NCBI RefSeq assembly: GCF_001971585.1
Contig: NZ_CP019323.1
Span: 920,053 to 984,052, forward strand
Source: Companilactobacillus allii
GTDB lineage: Bacteria > Bacillota > Bacilli > Lactobacillales > Lactobacillaceae
DNA length: 64,000 nucleotides
Direction: 5' to 3'
How positions within the stretch are numbered: position 1 is the stretch's first letter; each line of letters opens with the position of its first letter. This document shows, piece after piece, positions 43,640 through 52,681 of the stretch. Made by a program: the position numbers and the translations under genes. Under the pieces are notes generated by a model. The model saw only the letters and a list, made by a program, of their open reading frames with translations, searched no databases and was not told the origin of the DNA.

Positions 43640-43879
43640 TTAAAAGCAAAAAAGTACACCGTTATAGCGGTACCTTTGAAAGAGTAATAAGTATTAAATT
43701 ATTGTTAGCATACGAATTTAATATGAAATAAATTAATATTTTTTTACGGACGAATCCTTGATATGACAGGTCTACAGAGATAAATCCTATATAGGTATCG
43801 TTGTATAAATGGGATTATGGTATAATTTTGGTTGAAATGTGTGTAATTATAAAATATATGAATTAAATAAAGTAAGAGG
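43640..43879 (+). promoter_or_regulatory. Intergenic region with extended -10 promoter
   Basis: TGG-TATAAT at 43818-43826 is an extended -10 box with no clear -35, about 55 bp upstream of the ATP-grasp gene. The rest of the gap is AT-rich with no gene. Confidence 0.5.
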
Positions 43880-45169
43880 TTGATACCTATCGAAACTGAA
43901 TCAGGAAAAAAATTCACGCCGGTATTATTAGGTAGTGATATGAATGTATATGGTATGGCGCGTGCGTTCCATGAATTATATGGTGGTGTGGTTGATGCAT
44001 ATGCCGGTGCACAACTAGCACCCACACGTTATACAGAAATTATAAATTTGACTATTTATCCTGGATTTGCAGAAGATCCTGTTTTTATTAAAAAAATGCG
44101 TGAAATTGCCAAGAAATATGAGAATCATGACGAACCAATCATTTTGATCGGTTGTGGGGATGGATACGCTGAACTAATCAGTCAACACATGGAAGAATTG
44201 TCCAAGACATTTATCTGTCCATACGTTGGTTATGATTTACTTAAGTCATTGAACAACAAAGAAAGCTTCTATAAAGTTGCCGATGAACATAATCTTCCAC
44301 ATCCATTGACTAAGATAATCACTAAAGCTGCTTATGAGGACTCAGACAAGTCTGGCCTTGAAGTACCTTTTGATTTTCCAGTTGCCTTGAAACCAGCCAA
44401 CAGTGTTGAATGGTTGGATATTAATTTTGAGGGTAGGAAAAAGGCTTTCACTATTCATTCGAATGAAGAATATATGGATATAGTAAGCAAGATTTATGAT
44501 AATGGTTATAATTCTGATCTTATTCTTCAGGACTTTATACCAGGTGATGATTCTAACATGCGTGTTTTAAATGCATATGTTGATAAAGAAAATCACGTTA
44601 AAATGATGTGTTTGGGACATCCAATCTTGGAAGACCCAACACCCCAATCAATTGGTAACTATGTAGCAATCGTTCCAGAATTCAATCAAGATGTTTATGA
44701 CTTAGTTCAAAAATTCTTGGAAGATATTGAGTTCACTGGATTTGCTAACTTTGACATGAAATATGATGCACGTGATAAGACATTTAAGTTCTTCGAAATA
44801 AATCTTCGTCAAGGTAGAAGTAGCTTCTTTGTTACATTGAATGGCTATAATCTTGCTAAATACGTAGTTGAAGATTATATTGAAGATAGTCTAGATAAAC
44901 AGCCTACAGTTTATGCTAACAAGAATAAGGCGCAACACAAGTTGTGGCTTGGTATACCTGTTAAAGTCTTCAGAAAATACGCAGCTGACAATGAAGCCAG
45001 TGAGTATGCTGAAGAATTAATTAAGCAAGACCGTACCGGTACTACTGTTTTCTATGACAAGGACAAGTCCTTCAAACGTTGGTTGTTAATGACTTATATG
45101 TTCCACAATTATGTGAAACGTTTTGATAAGTACTTCCAAGCAAATAAAGGACGCGACTTCAAAAAATAG
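43880..45169 (+). CDS. ATP-grasp carboxylate-amine ligase, probable D-aspartate ligase
   Basis: An ATP-grasp protein of about 428 residues. VLLGSDMNVYGMARAFHE near the start is typical of the Aslfm (D-aspartate:UDP-MurNAc-pentapeptide ligase) group; ATP-grasp parts include FDFPVALKPANSVEW near 170, LILQDFIPGDDSNMRVL near 215 and FFEINLRQGRSSFF near 300 (metal ligands Glu, Asn). Adjacent asnB fits D-Asp addition and amidation in the peptidoglycan bridge. The start is odd: AAGAGG is followed at once by TTG (43880), and no ATG is near. An ATC codon at 43889 has better spacing, so true initiation is uncertain. Confidence 0.8.
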   Translation: MIPIETESGKKFTPVLLGSDMNVYGMARAFHELYGGVVDAYAGAQLAPTRYTEIINLTIYPGFAEDPVFIKKMREIAKKYENHDEPIILIGCGDGYAELISQHMEELSKTFICPYVGYDLLKSLNNKESFYKVADEHNLPHPLTKIITKAAYEDSDKSGLEVPFDFPVALKPANSVEWLDINFEGRKKAFTIHSNEEYMDIVSKIYDNGYNSDLILQDFIPGDDSNMRVLNAYVDKENHVKMMCLGHPILEDPTPQSIGNYVAIVPEFNQDVYDLVQKFLEDIEFTGFANFDMKYDARDKTFKFFEINLRQGRSSFFVTLNGYNLAKYVVEDYIEDSLDKQPTVYANKNKAQHKLWLGIPVKVFRKYAADNEASEYAEELIKQDRTGTTVFYDKDKSFKRWLLMTYMFHNYVKRFDKYFQANKGRDFKK

Positions 45170-45185
45170 GAGGGTTTTTTATTAG

Positions 45186-45650
45186 ATGGATGAATTAAAA
45201 GAATACAAGGTAAGTAAAATTGAGTATTCCAAGATTTTGATTTGTGTGGATTCAGATGATTTCACATCGTCGAAAAATGCCTTTAATTACGCCTGTTCTT
45301 TGGCGAGACATTATGGTGCTGAACTAGGAATAGCGTCAGTATTGGAGACAGGAGATCTGAATATATTTCAGTCACTTGATCCAGAGGTATTAAAAGACCG
45401 CCGTAATGAAATTAAAGAGTTGCTTGAATCATATGGACAAAAAGCTAAGACATATGGTGTAGAAAACGTACACCTAATGGTTACAGAAGGTAATCCCGGA
45501 TCAGTTATTGTTGAAAAAGTGATACCAAGCTTCAAACCAGATTTAGTAATCGTCGGAGTAGAAGAGAAGAATCGCCATCGTAATACGATAGGTTCACAGG
45601 CATCAAAAATTGTAAATAATTCTAGAGTTTCCGTTAGTGTTATTAGATAA
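45186..45650 (+). CDS. Universal stress protein, UspA family
   Basis: A 154-residue UspA-domain protein. N-terminal YSKILICVDSDDFTSSKNAF and C-terminal VIVGVEEKNRHRNTIGSQASKIV show the fold; the glycine-rich ATP loop is partly changed. It is similar in its C-terminal end to the frameshifted Usp at 22606 (GSQA). GGAGGG precedes the ATG, 16 bp after the ligase stop, so the two share a transcript. Confidence 0.88.
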   Translation: MDELKEYKVSKIEYSKILICVDSDDFTSSKNAFNYACSLARHYGAELGIASVLETGDLNIFQSLDPEVLKDRRNEIKELLESYGQKAKTYGVENVHLMVTEGNPGSVIVEKVIPSFKPDLVIVGVEEKNRHRNTIGSQASKIVNNSRVSVSVIR

Positions 45651-45652
45651 GA

Positions 45653-45762
45653 GCGCCAAATCACACGGGAATTTCCGAGCATTAACGTAAATAGTTTCGG
45701 CATTCACGAAGTGAATACCGGAACTATTTTTGTTAAGCGGAAGAAATTGTGTGATTTGGCGC
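45653..45762 (+). repeat. 3'-end long hairpin element E13
   Basis: The arms GCGCCAAATCACAC (45653-45666) and GTGTGATTTGGCGC (45749-45762) are perfect complements and identical to the word of E17, 15 kb away. The interior is standard with stem AGTTTCGGCATTCACGAAGTG. The right flank is GTTTCAGCAAGTTTAGC. Confidence 0.92.
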
Positions 45763-46000
45763 GTTTCAGCAAGTTTAGCAAAGAAGAAAGCAAAGCAGAA
45801 AAACAAAAGAAAAAATTAATAGAGAAGCAAAGAAAACAGAGTGAGTTCTTATACATTAGTTTCAGCAAGTTAAGCAAATGAAAAAAGTCAAAGCGAGTTT
45901 TCAAACGCTTAAAAGGAAAGAATAAAATTAATAGAGAAGCAAAAAAGGCAAAATGTGGTTTAACGTACCTCAGAATTCCAGCAAGTTAACCAAGCAGACC
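45763..46000 (+). repeat. Degenerate tail repeats of element E13
   Basis: Three imperfect units of about 100 bp end in TTTCAGCAAGTT (45768, 45862) or TTCCAGCAAGTT (45975) and share AAAATTAATAGAGAAGCAAA. The word has decayed (TATACATTAG, TTAACGTACC). The same spacer occurs after E17. The region up to pepO holds nothing else apart from its promoter. Confidence 0.75.
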
Positions 46001-46068
46001 ATAATTTTTTTAATAAAAAACAAAGAGTGATATAGTAGTAGTTAAAATCTCAAATGGTGGTGAATGTA

Positions 46069-48012
46069 TTGTTTACTAGTAAAATCATCGGTGGTGCTGG
46101 GGATATGGTAAATGCCAAGCCTGCTGATTATAAAGAAAATTTGTACTTAGCTGTAAATGGTGCTTGGCAAGAACACGCAGAAATACCTGCTGACAAACCT
46201 CGTACCGGTGGATTCATGGATCTTGACGAAGGTGTCGAGAAGTCACTTATGAAGGAATTCCACGAATTCGCAAATGATGAAGGAAAGATCAATGATGACC
46301 TAATGTTACAAGCCGTCAAACTATATCGTTTGACTAATAACGTTGAGCACCTTAATAAGTTCCATCATCAACCGATTCTAAAAGATATCCAAAAGATCAA
46401 TGATATAACAAGCCTACAAGAATTCAGTGATAATCTGGCTGAACTCTCGAAGAATGGCTTCCCATTACCTATTGATATTTCAATTGATGCCGATATGAAA
46501 GATACATCCAAAAATGTAGTCTATATTGGTGGGGCAAGTTTGATTTTGCCTGATAAGACTTATTATGCTAAAGGAAATAAGTCTGGTGAGCAATTATTAG
46601 CTAAGTTCTCCGAAGTAGCAACAAAATTGCTATCAATGATTGGATATAACCTTGATGACGCCAAGGCAATTGTCCAAAAAGCGTTAGAGTTCGATAAGTT
46701 GTTGGTCCCTATTGTTAAAGGTTCAGAAGAGTGGGCAGATTATACTAAGATGTATAACCCAATGCCATTTGATGAATACGTTACTAAGTCAGATTCAGTC
46801 GACTTGTCATCTCAAGTAACAGAACAAATTAATGACACACCAAAGATGGTTATCATTACTGAACCTAGATATCTAGATAATTTGAATAAAATCATCAATG
46901 AAGATACTTTTGAAAATATCAAAGCTTGGATGATGGTCAACTTCTTAACTGGCAATGCATCTAGTCTAGATGAAGAGTTCCGTCAAGTTATTGGTGAGTA
47001 TAATCTTGCCTTAAGTGGTGCTAAAGAATTACAAAACCGTACTAAGTTTGCTTATCACAGAGCTGCTGGCATTTTCAGCCAAGTAGTTGGTGTTTATTAT
47101 GGTAAGAAGTACTTTGGTGAAGACGCTAAAAAAGACGTTCGTAATATGATTAAGACAATGATCTCAATTTACGAGCAACGAATCAGCGATAACACTTGGC
47201 TAAGTGAAGACACTAAGAAAAAGGCTATTGTTAAGTTAGATAAGATAGAAGTTAAAGTTGGTTATCCAGATAAGATTGATGATATTTACAATAAGATAAG
47301 TATTAATGAAAATGATTCATTGTATGATAACTTACGTGAAATCAGAAAAATCTTTATTCAAGATTCACTTGACCAATATCATAAGTCAGTTGACCGTACA
47401 AAGTGGCTGATGCCAGGACATATGGTCAACGCTTGTTACGATCCATCAAGGAATGATATCACATTCCCTGCAGCTATCTTGCAAGCACCATTTTATAGCT
47501 TGGATCAAACAAGTAGTGAGAATTTTGGTGGTATTGGAGCAGTTATCGCCCATGAAATCTCACATGCCTTTGATAACAACGGAGCTCAATTCGATGAGTT
47601 CGGTAATATGAATAATTGGTGGACCAAAGAAGATTATTCTAAGTTTACTGAGTTAACACAGAGCATGATTGACGAATTCAACGAAGTTCCATTTGCTGGC
47701 GGTAAAGTTAATGGTAAGTTAGTAGTGAGTGAAAACGTAGCCGACGTCGGTGGATTACGCTGTGCATTAGAAGCAGCCAAGACAGAAGACGATTATGATG
47801 TTAAAAAGTTCTTCATTAACTGGGCTCGCGTTTGGAGATTAAAAGCAACACAAGAATTCAACGAATTACTATTATCAACAGACGTACACGCACCAGGCCC
47901 ATTACGTGCTAACGTACAAGCACAGAATATGGATGAATTCTACCCAGCCTTTGACGTTACAAAAGATGACGGTATGTGGCTCGATGAAGATAAGAGAGTT
48001 AATATCTGGTAA
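46069..48012 (+). CDS. pepO: Neutral endopeptidase, M13 family (PepO)
   Basis: A zinc endopeptidase of 647 residues that cleaves oligopeptides in the cytosol. The zinc motif appears in VIAHEISHAFDNNGAQFDEFGN near residue 488 (HExxH), with the third ligand in SENVADVGGL near 547. The N-terminal YKENLYLAVNGAWQ and the C-terminal VNIW (family consensus CxxW, here IW) frame the protein. The start is probably the TTG at 46069 after GGTGGTGA rather than an ATG at 46054 that is part of that ribosome site. Single gene with a hairpin element 13 bp after the stop. Confidence 0.95.
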   Translation: MFTSKIIGGAGDMVNAKPADYKENLYLAVNGAWQEHAEIPADKPRTGGFMDLDEGVEKSLMKEFHEFANDEGKINDDLMLQAVKLYRLTNNVEHLNKFHHQPILKDIQKINDITSLQEFSDNLAELSKNGFPLPIDISIDADMKDTSKNVVYIGGASLILPDKTYYAKGNKSGEQLLAKFSEVATKLLSMIGYNLDDAKAIVQKALEFDKLLVPIVKGSEEWADYTKMYNPMPFDEYVTKSDSVDLSSQVTEQINDTPKMVIITEPRYLDNLNKIINEDTFENIKAWMMVNFLTGNASSLDEEFRQVIGEYNLALSGAKELQNRTKFAYHRAAGIFSQVVGVYYGKKYFGEDAKKDVRNMIKTMISIYEQRISDNTWLSEDTKKKAIVKLDKIEVKVGYPDKIDDIYNKISINENDSLYDNLREIRKIFIQDSLDQYHKSVDRTKWLMPGHMVNACYDPSRNDITFPAAILQAPFYSLDQTSSENFGGIGAVIAHEISHAFDNNGAQFDEFGNMNNWWTKEDYSKFTELTQSMIDEFNEVPFAGGKVNGKLVVSENVADVGGLRCALEAAKTEDDYDVKKFFINWARVWRLKATQEFNELLLSTDVHAPGPLRANVQAQNMDEFYPAFDVTKDDGMWLDEDKRVNIW

Positions 48013-48025
48013 GAGCAAAAGCAGA

Positions 48026-48137
48026 GCGCCACAACACGCGGTTAATTTCCGAGCATTAACGCAAATAATCCTGGTATTCACGAAAGTGAATATCAGGATT
48101 ATTTTTGTTAAGCGGAAGAAATTGCGTGTTGTGGCGC
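48026..48137 (+). repeat. 3'-end long hairpin element E14
   Basis: The arms GCGCCACAACACGC (48026-48039) and GCGTGTTGTGGCGC (48124-48137) are perfect complements. The interior is standard with stem AATCCTGGTATTCACGAAAG. The right flank is GTTTCAGCAAGTTAG. Confidence 0.92.
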
Positions 48138-48188
48138 GTTTCAGCAAGTTAGAATCCCCCATACCACCCAAAATAAATATTCTAAAAA

Positions 48189-48253
48189 TGCTATAATATT
48201 TATGAGATTTTAAAAATTAAAGAGGCCGTGACATCTGTCCAGCCTCTTTTTGA
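48189..48253 (+). promoter_or_regulatory. Promoter and leader terminator before an ABC exporter
   Basis: TGCTATAAT (48189-48197) is an extended -10 box. AAAGAGGC (48219-48226) and GCCTCTTT (48242-48249), followed by TT, form a terminator-like hairpin between this promoter and the ribosome site of the ATPase gene. It could be an attenuator or the relic of an upstream terminator. Confidence 0.45.
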
Positions 48254-48270
48254 TAGGTGAAGGTGACCAA

Positions 48271-48972
48271 ATGGCATATATTGAAGTCAAAAATGAGTAC
48301 AAACGTTATCAAATGGGTGAAACACAGATTATTGCTAACGATGATTTAACATTTGATATCAAACGTGGAGAACTTACTGTGATATTGGGCCCCAGTGGTG
48401 CCGGTAAATCTACAGTCCTTAATATATTGGGTGGAATGGATACTCCTAGTGATGGTCAAGTTATTATTGATGGAACTGATATCGCACAATTTTCAGAACG
48501 TCAATTGACTGAATATCGCCGAAACGACGTTGGTTTTGTTTTTCAATTTTATAATTTGATCCCTAACCTAACTACTAAAGAAAACGTTGAGTTAGCTTCA
48601 GCAATTGTTGATGATGCACTAGATGCAACAGAGGTTTTGAATCAAGTTGGCTTGAGCGGACGTATTGATAACTTCCCATCTCAATTATCTGGTGGTGAGC
48701 AACAACGTGTCGCAATTGCACGTGCCTTGGCTAAGAATCCAAAGCTTCTATTGTGTGATGAACCAACAGGTGCTCTAGATTATGAGACCGGTAAGCAAGT
48801 GCTGACTCTGCTACAAGATGCAAGTCATAAGGATAATAAGACAGTTGTGATCATTACTCACAACTCGGCTCTAGCTGCTATGGCCGATAGAATTATCAGG
48901 ATCAACGATGCCAAAGTACGCTCAGTTGAAGATAATTCAACTCCAACACCAGTACAAGATATTGAATGGTAG
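48271..48972 (+). CDS. ABC transporter ATPase, MacB/LolD class
   Basis: An ABC ATPase of 233 residues of the class that pairs with FtsX-type permeases. Walker [10 protein letters not shown] is near residue 40, the signature LSGGEQQR near 140, Walker [13 protein letters not shown] near 160. I chose the ATG at 48271 behind AGGTGA. It is followed by a large permease whose start lies 10 bp after the stop. Such pairs in Gram-positives often export or sense antimicrobial peptides, or act on envelope lipids; a MerR gene follows. Confidence 0.93.
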   Translation: MAYIEVKNEYKRYQMGETQIIANDDLTFDIKRGELTVILGPSGAGKSTVLNILGGMDTPSDGQVIIDGTDIAQFSERQLTEYRRNDVGFVFQFYNLIPNLTTKENVELASAIVDDALDATEVLNQVGLSGRIDNFPSQLSGGEQQRVAIARALAKNPKLLLCDEPTGALDYETGKQVLTLLQDASHKDNKTVVIITHNSALAAMADRIIRINDAKVRSVEDNSTPTPVQDIEW

Positions 48973-48981
48973 GTGAATAGA

Positions 48982-51564
48982 TTGAAACCATTGACTAGAA
49001 ATATGTACAGAGATATCGGCAAGTCAAAAGGAAGATTCATTGCTATTATCCTGATCATCATGCTTGGTGTTTTGACCTTTGTCGGTGTCAAAGCAGCAGG
49101 TCCCAGTTTGAACGATTCCTTAGATAAGACGGTCACAGCTAAGAAGTTATCTGATATTCAAGTTATATCAACGACTGGATTTACCAAGAAAGATATAGAT
49201 TTGGCTCAGAAGACTAAGGGTGCCAAAGCTGAAACTGTCAAATACAAACAAGTCACTGGAGGCAAAAGTCACGTAGCCATTTCCTTATATGGATATAAAA
49301 AAGCTAATAATCAAAATCAATTAATTGTTAGAAGTGGACGTTTACCCAAGAATAATAGTGAAATAATTTTGGATCAAGTTGCTAAAACCAAATATAATTA
49401 TAAACTTGGTGACAAGTTCACTTTTGATAAATCAGCTGACTTGAAGTCACGGACTTACAAAGTGGTCGGATTCGCTAGTTCGCCACAATATATTGATAAT
49501 GAGTCTCGTGGTTCTAGTAATGTAGGTGATGGAACTGTCAGAATGTTTGCTTATATTTATGATAAACAGATGAACTTACCATTTGCCACAGAGCTTAATG
49601 TTAGATTCAAGAGTTTACAAGCTAAGAATACCTTTACGAATAGTTATAAAGATGCTGTAGATGATAAGGTGGATTCTTTAAAGGCTCGATTCAAAAATCG
49701 TGCTTCAACACGAACTAAGAGTCTACTTGGTGACAACTTGTCTGTGATCAATTCACAACAAGAACAACTAGATCAAGCTAAGTCACAACTACAACAAGCC
49801 AAGTCCTTGGGAAGTGATGTTACTTCTCAAGAACAGACATTGAATGCACAACAAGCTAAGTTAACAGCGGCCAAAAAGAAATTGCAGGAACAGACCAAGA
49901 CAACTTATACTTGGCAGACAAGAGAGGACTTACCGGGATTCTCAGACTATGGTGAATCTTCAGATAGAATCGCTGCTATAGCCAATGTCTTCCCAGTCTT
50001 CTTCTTCTTAATCGCGGCCTTGATAACATTCACTACAATTACAAGAATGATCGAAGAAGCTCGTGGTCAAATCGGTACATTCAAAGCACTAGGTTATACC
50101 AAGTGGGAGATAGCTAAGAACTACTTCTACTATGCCTTAGCCGCAGGATTGATCGGGACGATTATGGGGGCGGTGATTGGTAATGAGTCATTACCAAGGA
50201 TCGTTCTAGCACTTTATAAACAGTACATACCACTGACGTGGGATGTTAAATTCCAGTGGGTCTATGCTTTACTAGCATTGGCTTTCTCACTTATTGCTAC
50301 TGTGGCAGCGGCGATGATCGTTGTCAGACAAGAGTTGTCAGAAGGACCAGCTGACTTGATGCGACCTAAAGCTCCTAAGTCAGCTAAGAAGATTCTTTTG
50401 GAGAGAATCAAACCTTTGTGGAATCATCTTAGTTTCAATCGCAAAGTTAGTTATCGTAATTTGTTTAGATTCAAGTCAAGAATGTTTATGACGATCATTG
50501 GTATAGCTGGTGGTACGGCATTGATATTGACTGGATTCGGTATTCAAAACTCAATCGGAGCCAGTGGAACTCGCCAATATAATGAGATATTCAACTATCA
50601 GGCAGTTGTCAGATTAACAAAAAATAATCAGACGAAAAAGGCTCTGAAAGTTCTAAATGACAGTAAACAATATCGTAGTAGTACCGCTATAAGTGCTACA
50701 ACTGGTAAGGTTTTCGCCAATGGTAAAAACGTTGACGATGTGAATATTTATACTCCTGAGAATAAGGACTTTTCTAAATATATTCATCTTGAGAATACTA
50801 AGAAAAACAAAACAATCAAGTTAAAAGATAATGAAGTGGTTTTGACTAAGAAGATGGCTAATACCTTGAATGTCAAGGCTGGTGACAGTATAAAAATTAA
50901 TACCACTAATAATAAAGGTGGAAAAATCAAAGTTTCAGCTGTAACTCAAAACTTTGTCGGTCATTTTATGTACCTCAATAAAGAGACCTATAACCAACTG
51001 TTCAAAACTCAGCCTAAGGTTAATACCTTGTTGGTCAATCTATCAACGCAGACTAATAAACAGCGCAATAGTTTGGCCAATAAGCTATTGAATCATGGTG
51101 GAGTGGTCGGAACTAGTTATACATATGATCAACAATCAACAATTGCTAAGATGACATCGTCATTGAAGCCGATCGTCTTGATATTCATTCTCTTGTCAGG
51201 TGTATTGTCATTTGTCGTCTTGTATAATTTGACCAATATCAACGTCTCAGAACGAATCAGAGAATTATCGACTATCAAAGTTCTAGGATTTTATAATAAT
51301 GAAGTTACCATGTATATCGTTCGTGAGAATATAATCTTGACGATCATGGGAATTATTGTAGGTTATGGAGTTGGTAATCTATTAACAGCGTATATTTTGA
51401 ATCAAGCCTCAACGCCACTAGTCATCTTCCCATTAACGATAAGCGTTATCGGCTATATTGTGGCGACAGTATTGATGATACTATTCACGATGATCGTCAT
51501 GTTGATAACACATCAAAAACTAAAGGGTATCGATATGATTGGTGCATTGAAGTCGAACGAATAA
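48982..51564 (+). CDS. ABC transporter permease with FtsX domains
   Basis: A membrane protein of 860 residues. One N-terminal helix (GRFIAIILIIMLGVLTFVGV) is followed by a large extracellular region with a coiled-coil stretch rich in Gln (QQEQLDQAKSQLQQAKS, about 255-310). Three helices of a first FtsX domain lie at about 335-455, then a second extracellular region and a second FtsX domain in the last 130 residues. The start is likely the TTG at 48982 after AGGTGAATAGA; a GTG at 48973 is in frame. It works with the ATPase encoded just before. Confidence 0.9.
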   Translation: MKPLTRNMYRDIGKSKGRFIAIILIIMLGVLTFVGVKAAGPSLNDSLDKTVTAKKLSDIQVISTTGFTKKDIDLAQKTKGAKAETVKYKQVTGGKSHVAISLYGYKKANNQNQLIVRSGRLPKNNSEIILDQVAKTKYNYKLGDKFTFDKSADLKSRTYKVVGFASSPQYIDNESRGSSNVGDGTVRMFAYIYDKQMNLPFATELNVRFKSLQAKNTFTNSYKDAVDDKVDSLKARFKNRASTRTKSLLGDNLSVINSQQEQLDQAKSQLQQAKSLGSDVTSQEQTLNAQQAKLTAAKKKLQEQTKTTYTWQTREDLPGFSDYGESSDRIAAIANVFPVFFFLIAALITFTTITRMIEEARGQIGTFKALGYTKWEIAKNYFYYALAAGLIGTIMGAVIGNESLPRIVLALYKQYIPLTWDVKFQWVYALLALAFSLIATVAAAMIVVRQELSEGPADLMRPKAPKSAKKILLERIKPLWNHLSFNRKVSYRNLFRFKSRMFMTIIGIAGGTALILTGFGIQNSIGASGTRQYNEIFNYQAVVRLTKNNQTKKALKVLNDSKQYRSSTAISATTGKVFANGKNVDDVNIYTPENKDFSKYIHLENTKKNKTIKLKDNEVVLTKKMANTLNVKAGDSIKINTTNNKGGKIKVSAVTQNFVGHFMYLNKETYNQLFKTQPKVNTLLVNLSTQTNKQRNSLANKLLNHGGVVGTSYTYDQQSTIAKMTSSLKPIVLIFILLSGVLSFVVLYNLTNINVSERIRELSTIKVLGFYNNEVTMYIVRENIILTIMGIIVGYGVGNLLTAYILNQASTPLVIFPLTISVIGYIVATVLMILFTMIVMLITHQKLKGIDMIGALKSNE

Positions 51565-51612
51565 ATAAATTGTGGTAAACTTAAAGCCAGCTTTAAGAAA
51601 GAAGTGCGTATA

Positions 51613-52050
51613 GTGGAAACGAAGATTTCTGAAAAACAATATAGAATTGGTGATTTTGCACAAGTAACTGGACTGAGCAGTCCGACACTTAGATATTATG
51701 AAAAAGAAGGCCTGATCAAGCCACATCGCACAGATAATGGCCTACGTTATTACACAGATCAGGATGCAGGATGGATCAAGTTCTTATTGCATTTAAAAAG
51801 TACCGGCATGACGATCGAACAACTCAAGAAATATGTACAATGGCGTGCCGAAGGTGATTCTACGATTGATAAGAGAGTCGCCTTGTTGCAAGAAGTGCAT
51901 GATAATTTTGAAAAAGAATTCGCAGAATTACAACACAGTTGGACAATCTTAAATGACAAGTTGGATTGGTATAAAGGAAAAGTTAATGGACATATCGAAG
52001 ATAGCGAGAGCTTTGCTAGATATTTGAAACGACTCAATCACCAAGAGTAG
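51613..52050 (+). CDS. MerR-family regulator
   Basis: A regulator of about 145 residues. The MerR winged helix is at the N-terminus (YRIGDFAQVTGLSSPTLRYYEKEGLI; NGLRYYTDQDAGWI), followed by the dimerising coiled coil. No Cys metal site is present; the type resembles AdhR-like stress regulators. Two GTG starts, 51604 and 51613, are possible, and the ribosome site is weak. It follows the ABC permease by 48 bp. A MerR-type promoter with a 19-bp spacer lies before the cupin gene about 560 bp downstream, its likely target. Confidence 0.88.
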   Translation: METKISEKQYRIGDFAQVTGLSSPTLRYYEKEGLIKPHRTDNGLRYYTDQDAGWIKFLLHLKSTGMTIEQLKKYVQWRAEGDSTIDKRVALLQEVHDNFEKEFAELQHSWTILNDKLDWYKGKVNGHIEDSESFARYLKRLNHQE

Positions 52051-52051
52051 A

Positions 52052-52162
52052 GCGTGACAAGCCACGGGAATTTCCGAGCATTAACGTAAATAATCCTGGT
52101 ATTCACGAATGTGAATATCAGGATTATTTTTGTTAAGCGGAAGAAATTGTGGCTTGTCACGC
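52052..52162 (+). repeat. 3'-end long hairpin element E15
   Basis: The arms GCGTGACAAGCCAC (52052-52065) and GTGGCTTGTCACGC (52149-52162) are perfect complements. The interior is standard with stem AATCCTGGTATTCACGAATG. The right flank is GTTTCAGCAAGTTTGAGG. It starts 1 bp after the MerR stop. Confidence 0.92.
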
Positions 52163-52280
52163 GTTTCAGCAAGTTTGAGGATAATAAAGATAAGAGCTAA
52201 ACCGCATTAATAAATAAAGAGTGTTAAGCGGAAGAAATTGTGGCTTGTCACGCGTTTCAGCAAATTTGAGGATAATAAGG
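52163..52280 (+). repeat. Tail copy of element E15
   Basis: GTTAAGCGGAAGAAATTG plus the word GTGGCTTGTCACGC (52240-52253) and the GTTTCAGCAAATTTGAGGATAA tail recur 91 bp after the first copy. The repeat ends exactly in the ribosome site region of the following small gene. Confidence 0.85.
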
Positions 52281-52292
52281 AGGTGGCAAATA

Positions 52293-52538
52293 ATGATAAT
52301 AAAAGCACATAAACAAGGAAATTCGATGATGATTACTTTACCAAGCTTTTTAAAAGTAGAAGAAGGAACCAGCTTTGAACCCAGAATGTTAGAAAATGGA
52401 ACTATTGAGCTTGTGCCTACCACAAAGAATCCTAGTTCAATGAAAGAACTTTTCAAAAATTGGAATGGAAAATATAACCCGGATCCTGAAATGAAAGACT
52501 GGGATAATATTAACCCGTCAGGAAACGAAATAATGTAA
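52293..52538 (+). CDS. AbrB/MazE-like antitoxin-type protein without partner
   Basis: An 81-residue protein. Its N-terminal half (MIIKAHKQGNSMMITLPSFL) has the swapped-hairpin AbrB/MazE pattern; the acidic C-terminal half, rich in Asn, Pro and Asp, resembles the toxin-binding tails of PemI-like antitoxins. AGGAGG precedes the ATG. No toxin gene follows within 140 bp, so it is an orphan or acts as a stand-alone regulator. Its leader consists of the tail repeat of element E15. Confidence 0.7.
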   Translation: MIIKAHKQGNSMMITLPSFLKVEEGTSFEPRMLENGTIELVPTTKNPSSMKELFKNWNGKYNPDPEMKDWDNINPSGNEIM

Positions 52539-52543
52539 CCATA

Positions 52544-52595
52544 AAGGGAGCAATAAACGCAATAAAAAGTGTTTATCGTTCTCTTTGTTTTTATT
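52544..52595 (+). terminator. Intrinsic terminator of the antitoxin-like gene
   Basis: GGGAGCAATAAAC and GTTTATCGTTCTC form an imperfect stem, followed by TTTGTTTTTATTTTTTT. Confidence 0.75.
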
Positions 52596-52610
52596 TTTTT
52601 AAAACTTCTC

Positions 52611-52641
52611 TTGACTTGAAGTTCACTTCAAGGTGTTCAAT
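52611..52641 (+). promoter_or_regulatory. MerR-type promoter with 19-bp spacer
   Basis: TTGACT (52611-52616) and TTCAAT (52636-52641) are separated by 19 bp, the overlong spacer that MerR activators correct. The spacer holds CTTGAAGT-TC-ACTTCAAG (52615-52632), a perfect 8-bp inverted repeat. It drives the cupin-SDR pair. Confidence 0.75.
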
Positions 52642-52681
52642 AGTTTTTGTAATCAATTAGAACAAAAAAGGAAGAAACTTA

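Noticed and set aside
43744-44025. Minus-strand frame over the start of the ATP-grasp gene
   Set aside because: It overlaps a clearly coding ATP-grasp region on the opposite strand and has no ribosome site; it does not explain the missing ATG.
48189-48253. T-box or metabolite riboswitch before the ABC exporter
   Set aside because: The leader is only about 60 bases and has no T-box sequence or recognisable aptamer; only a simple terminator-like hairpin is visible.
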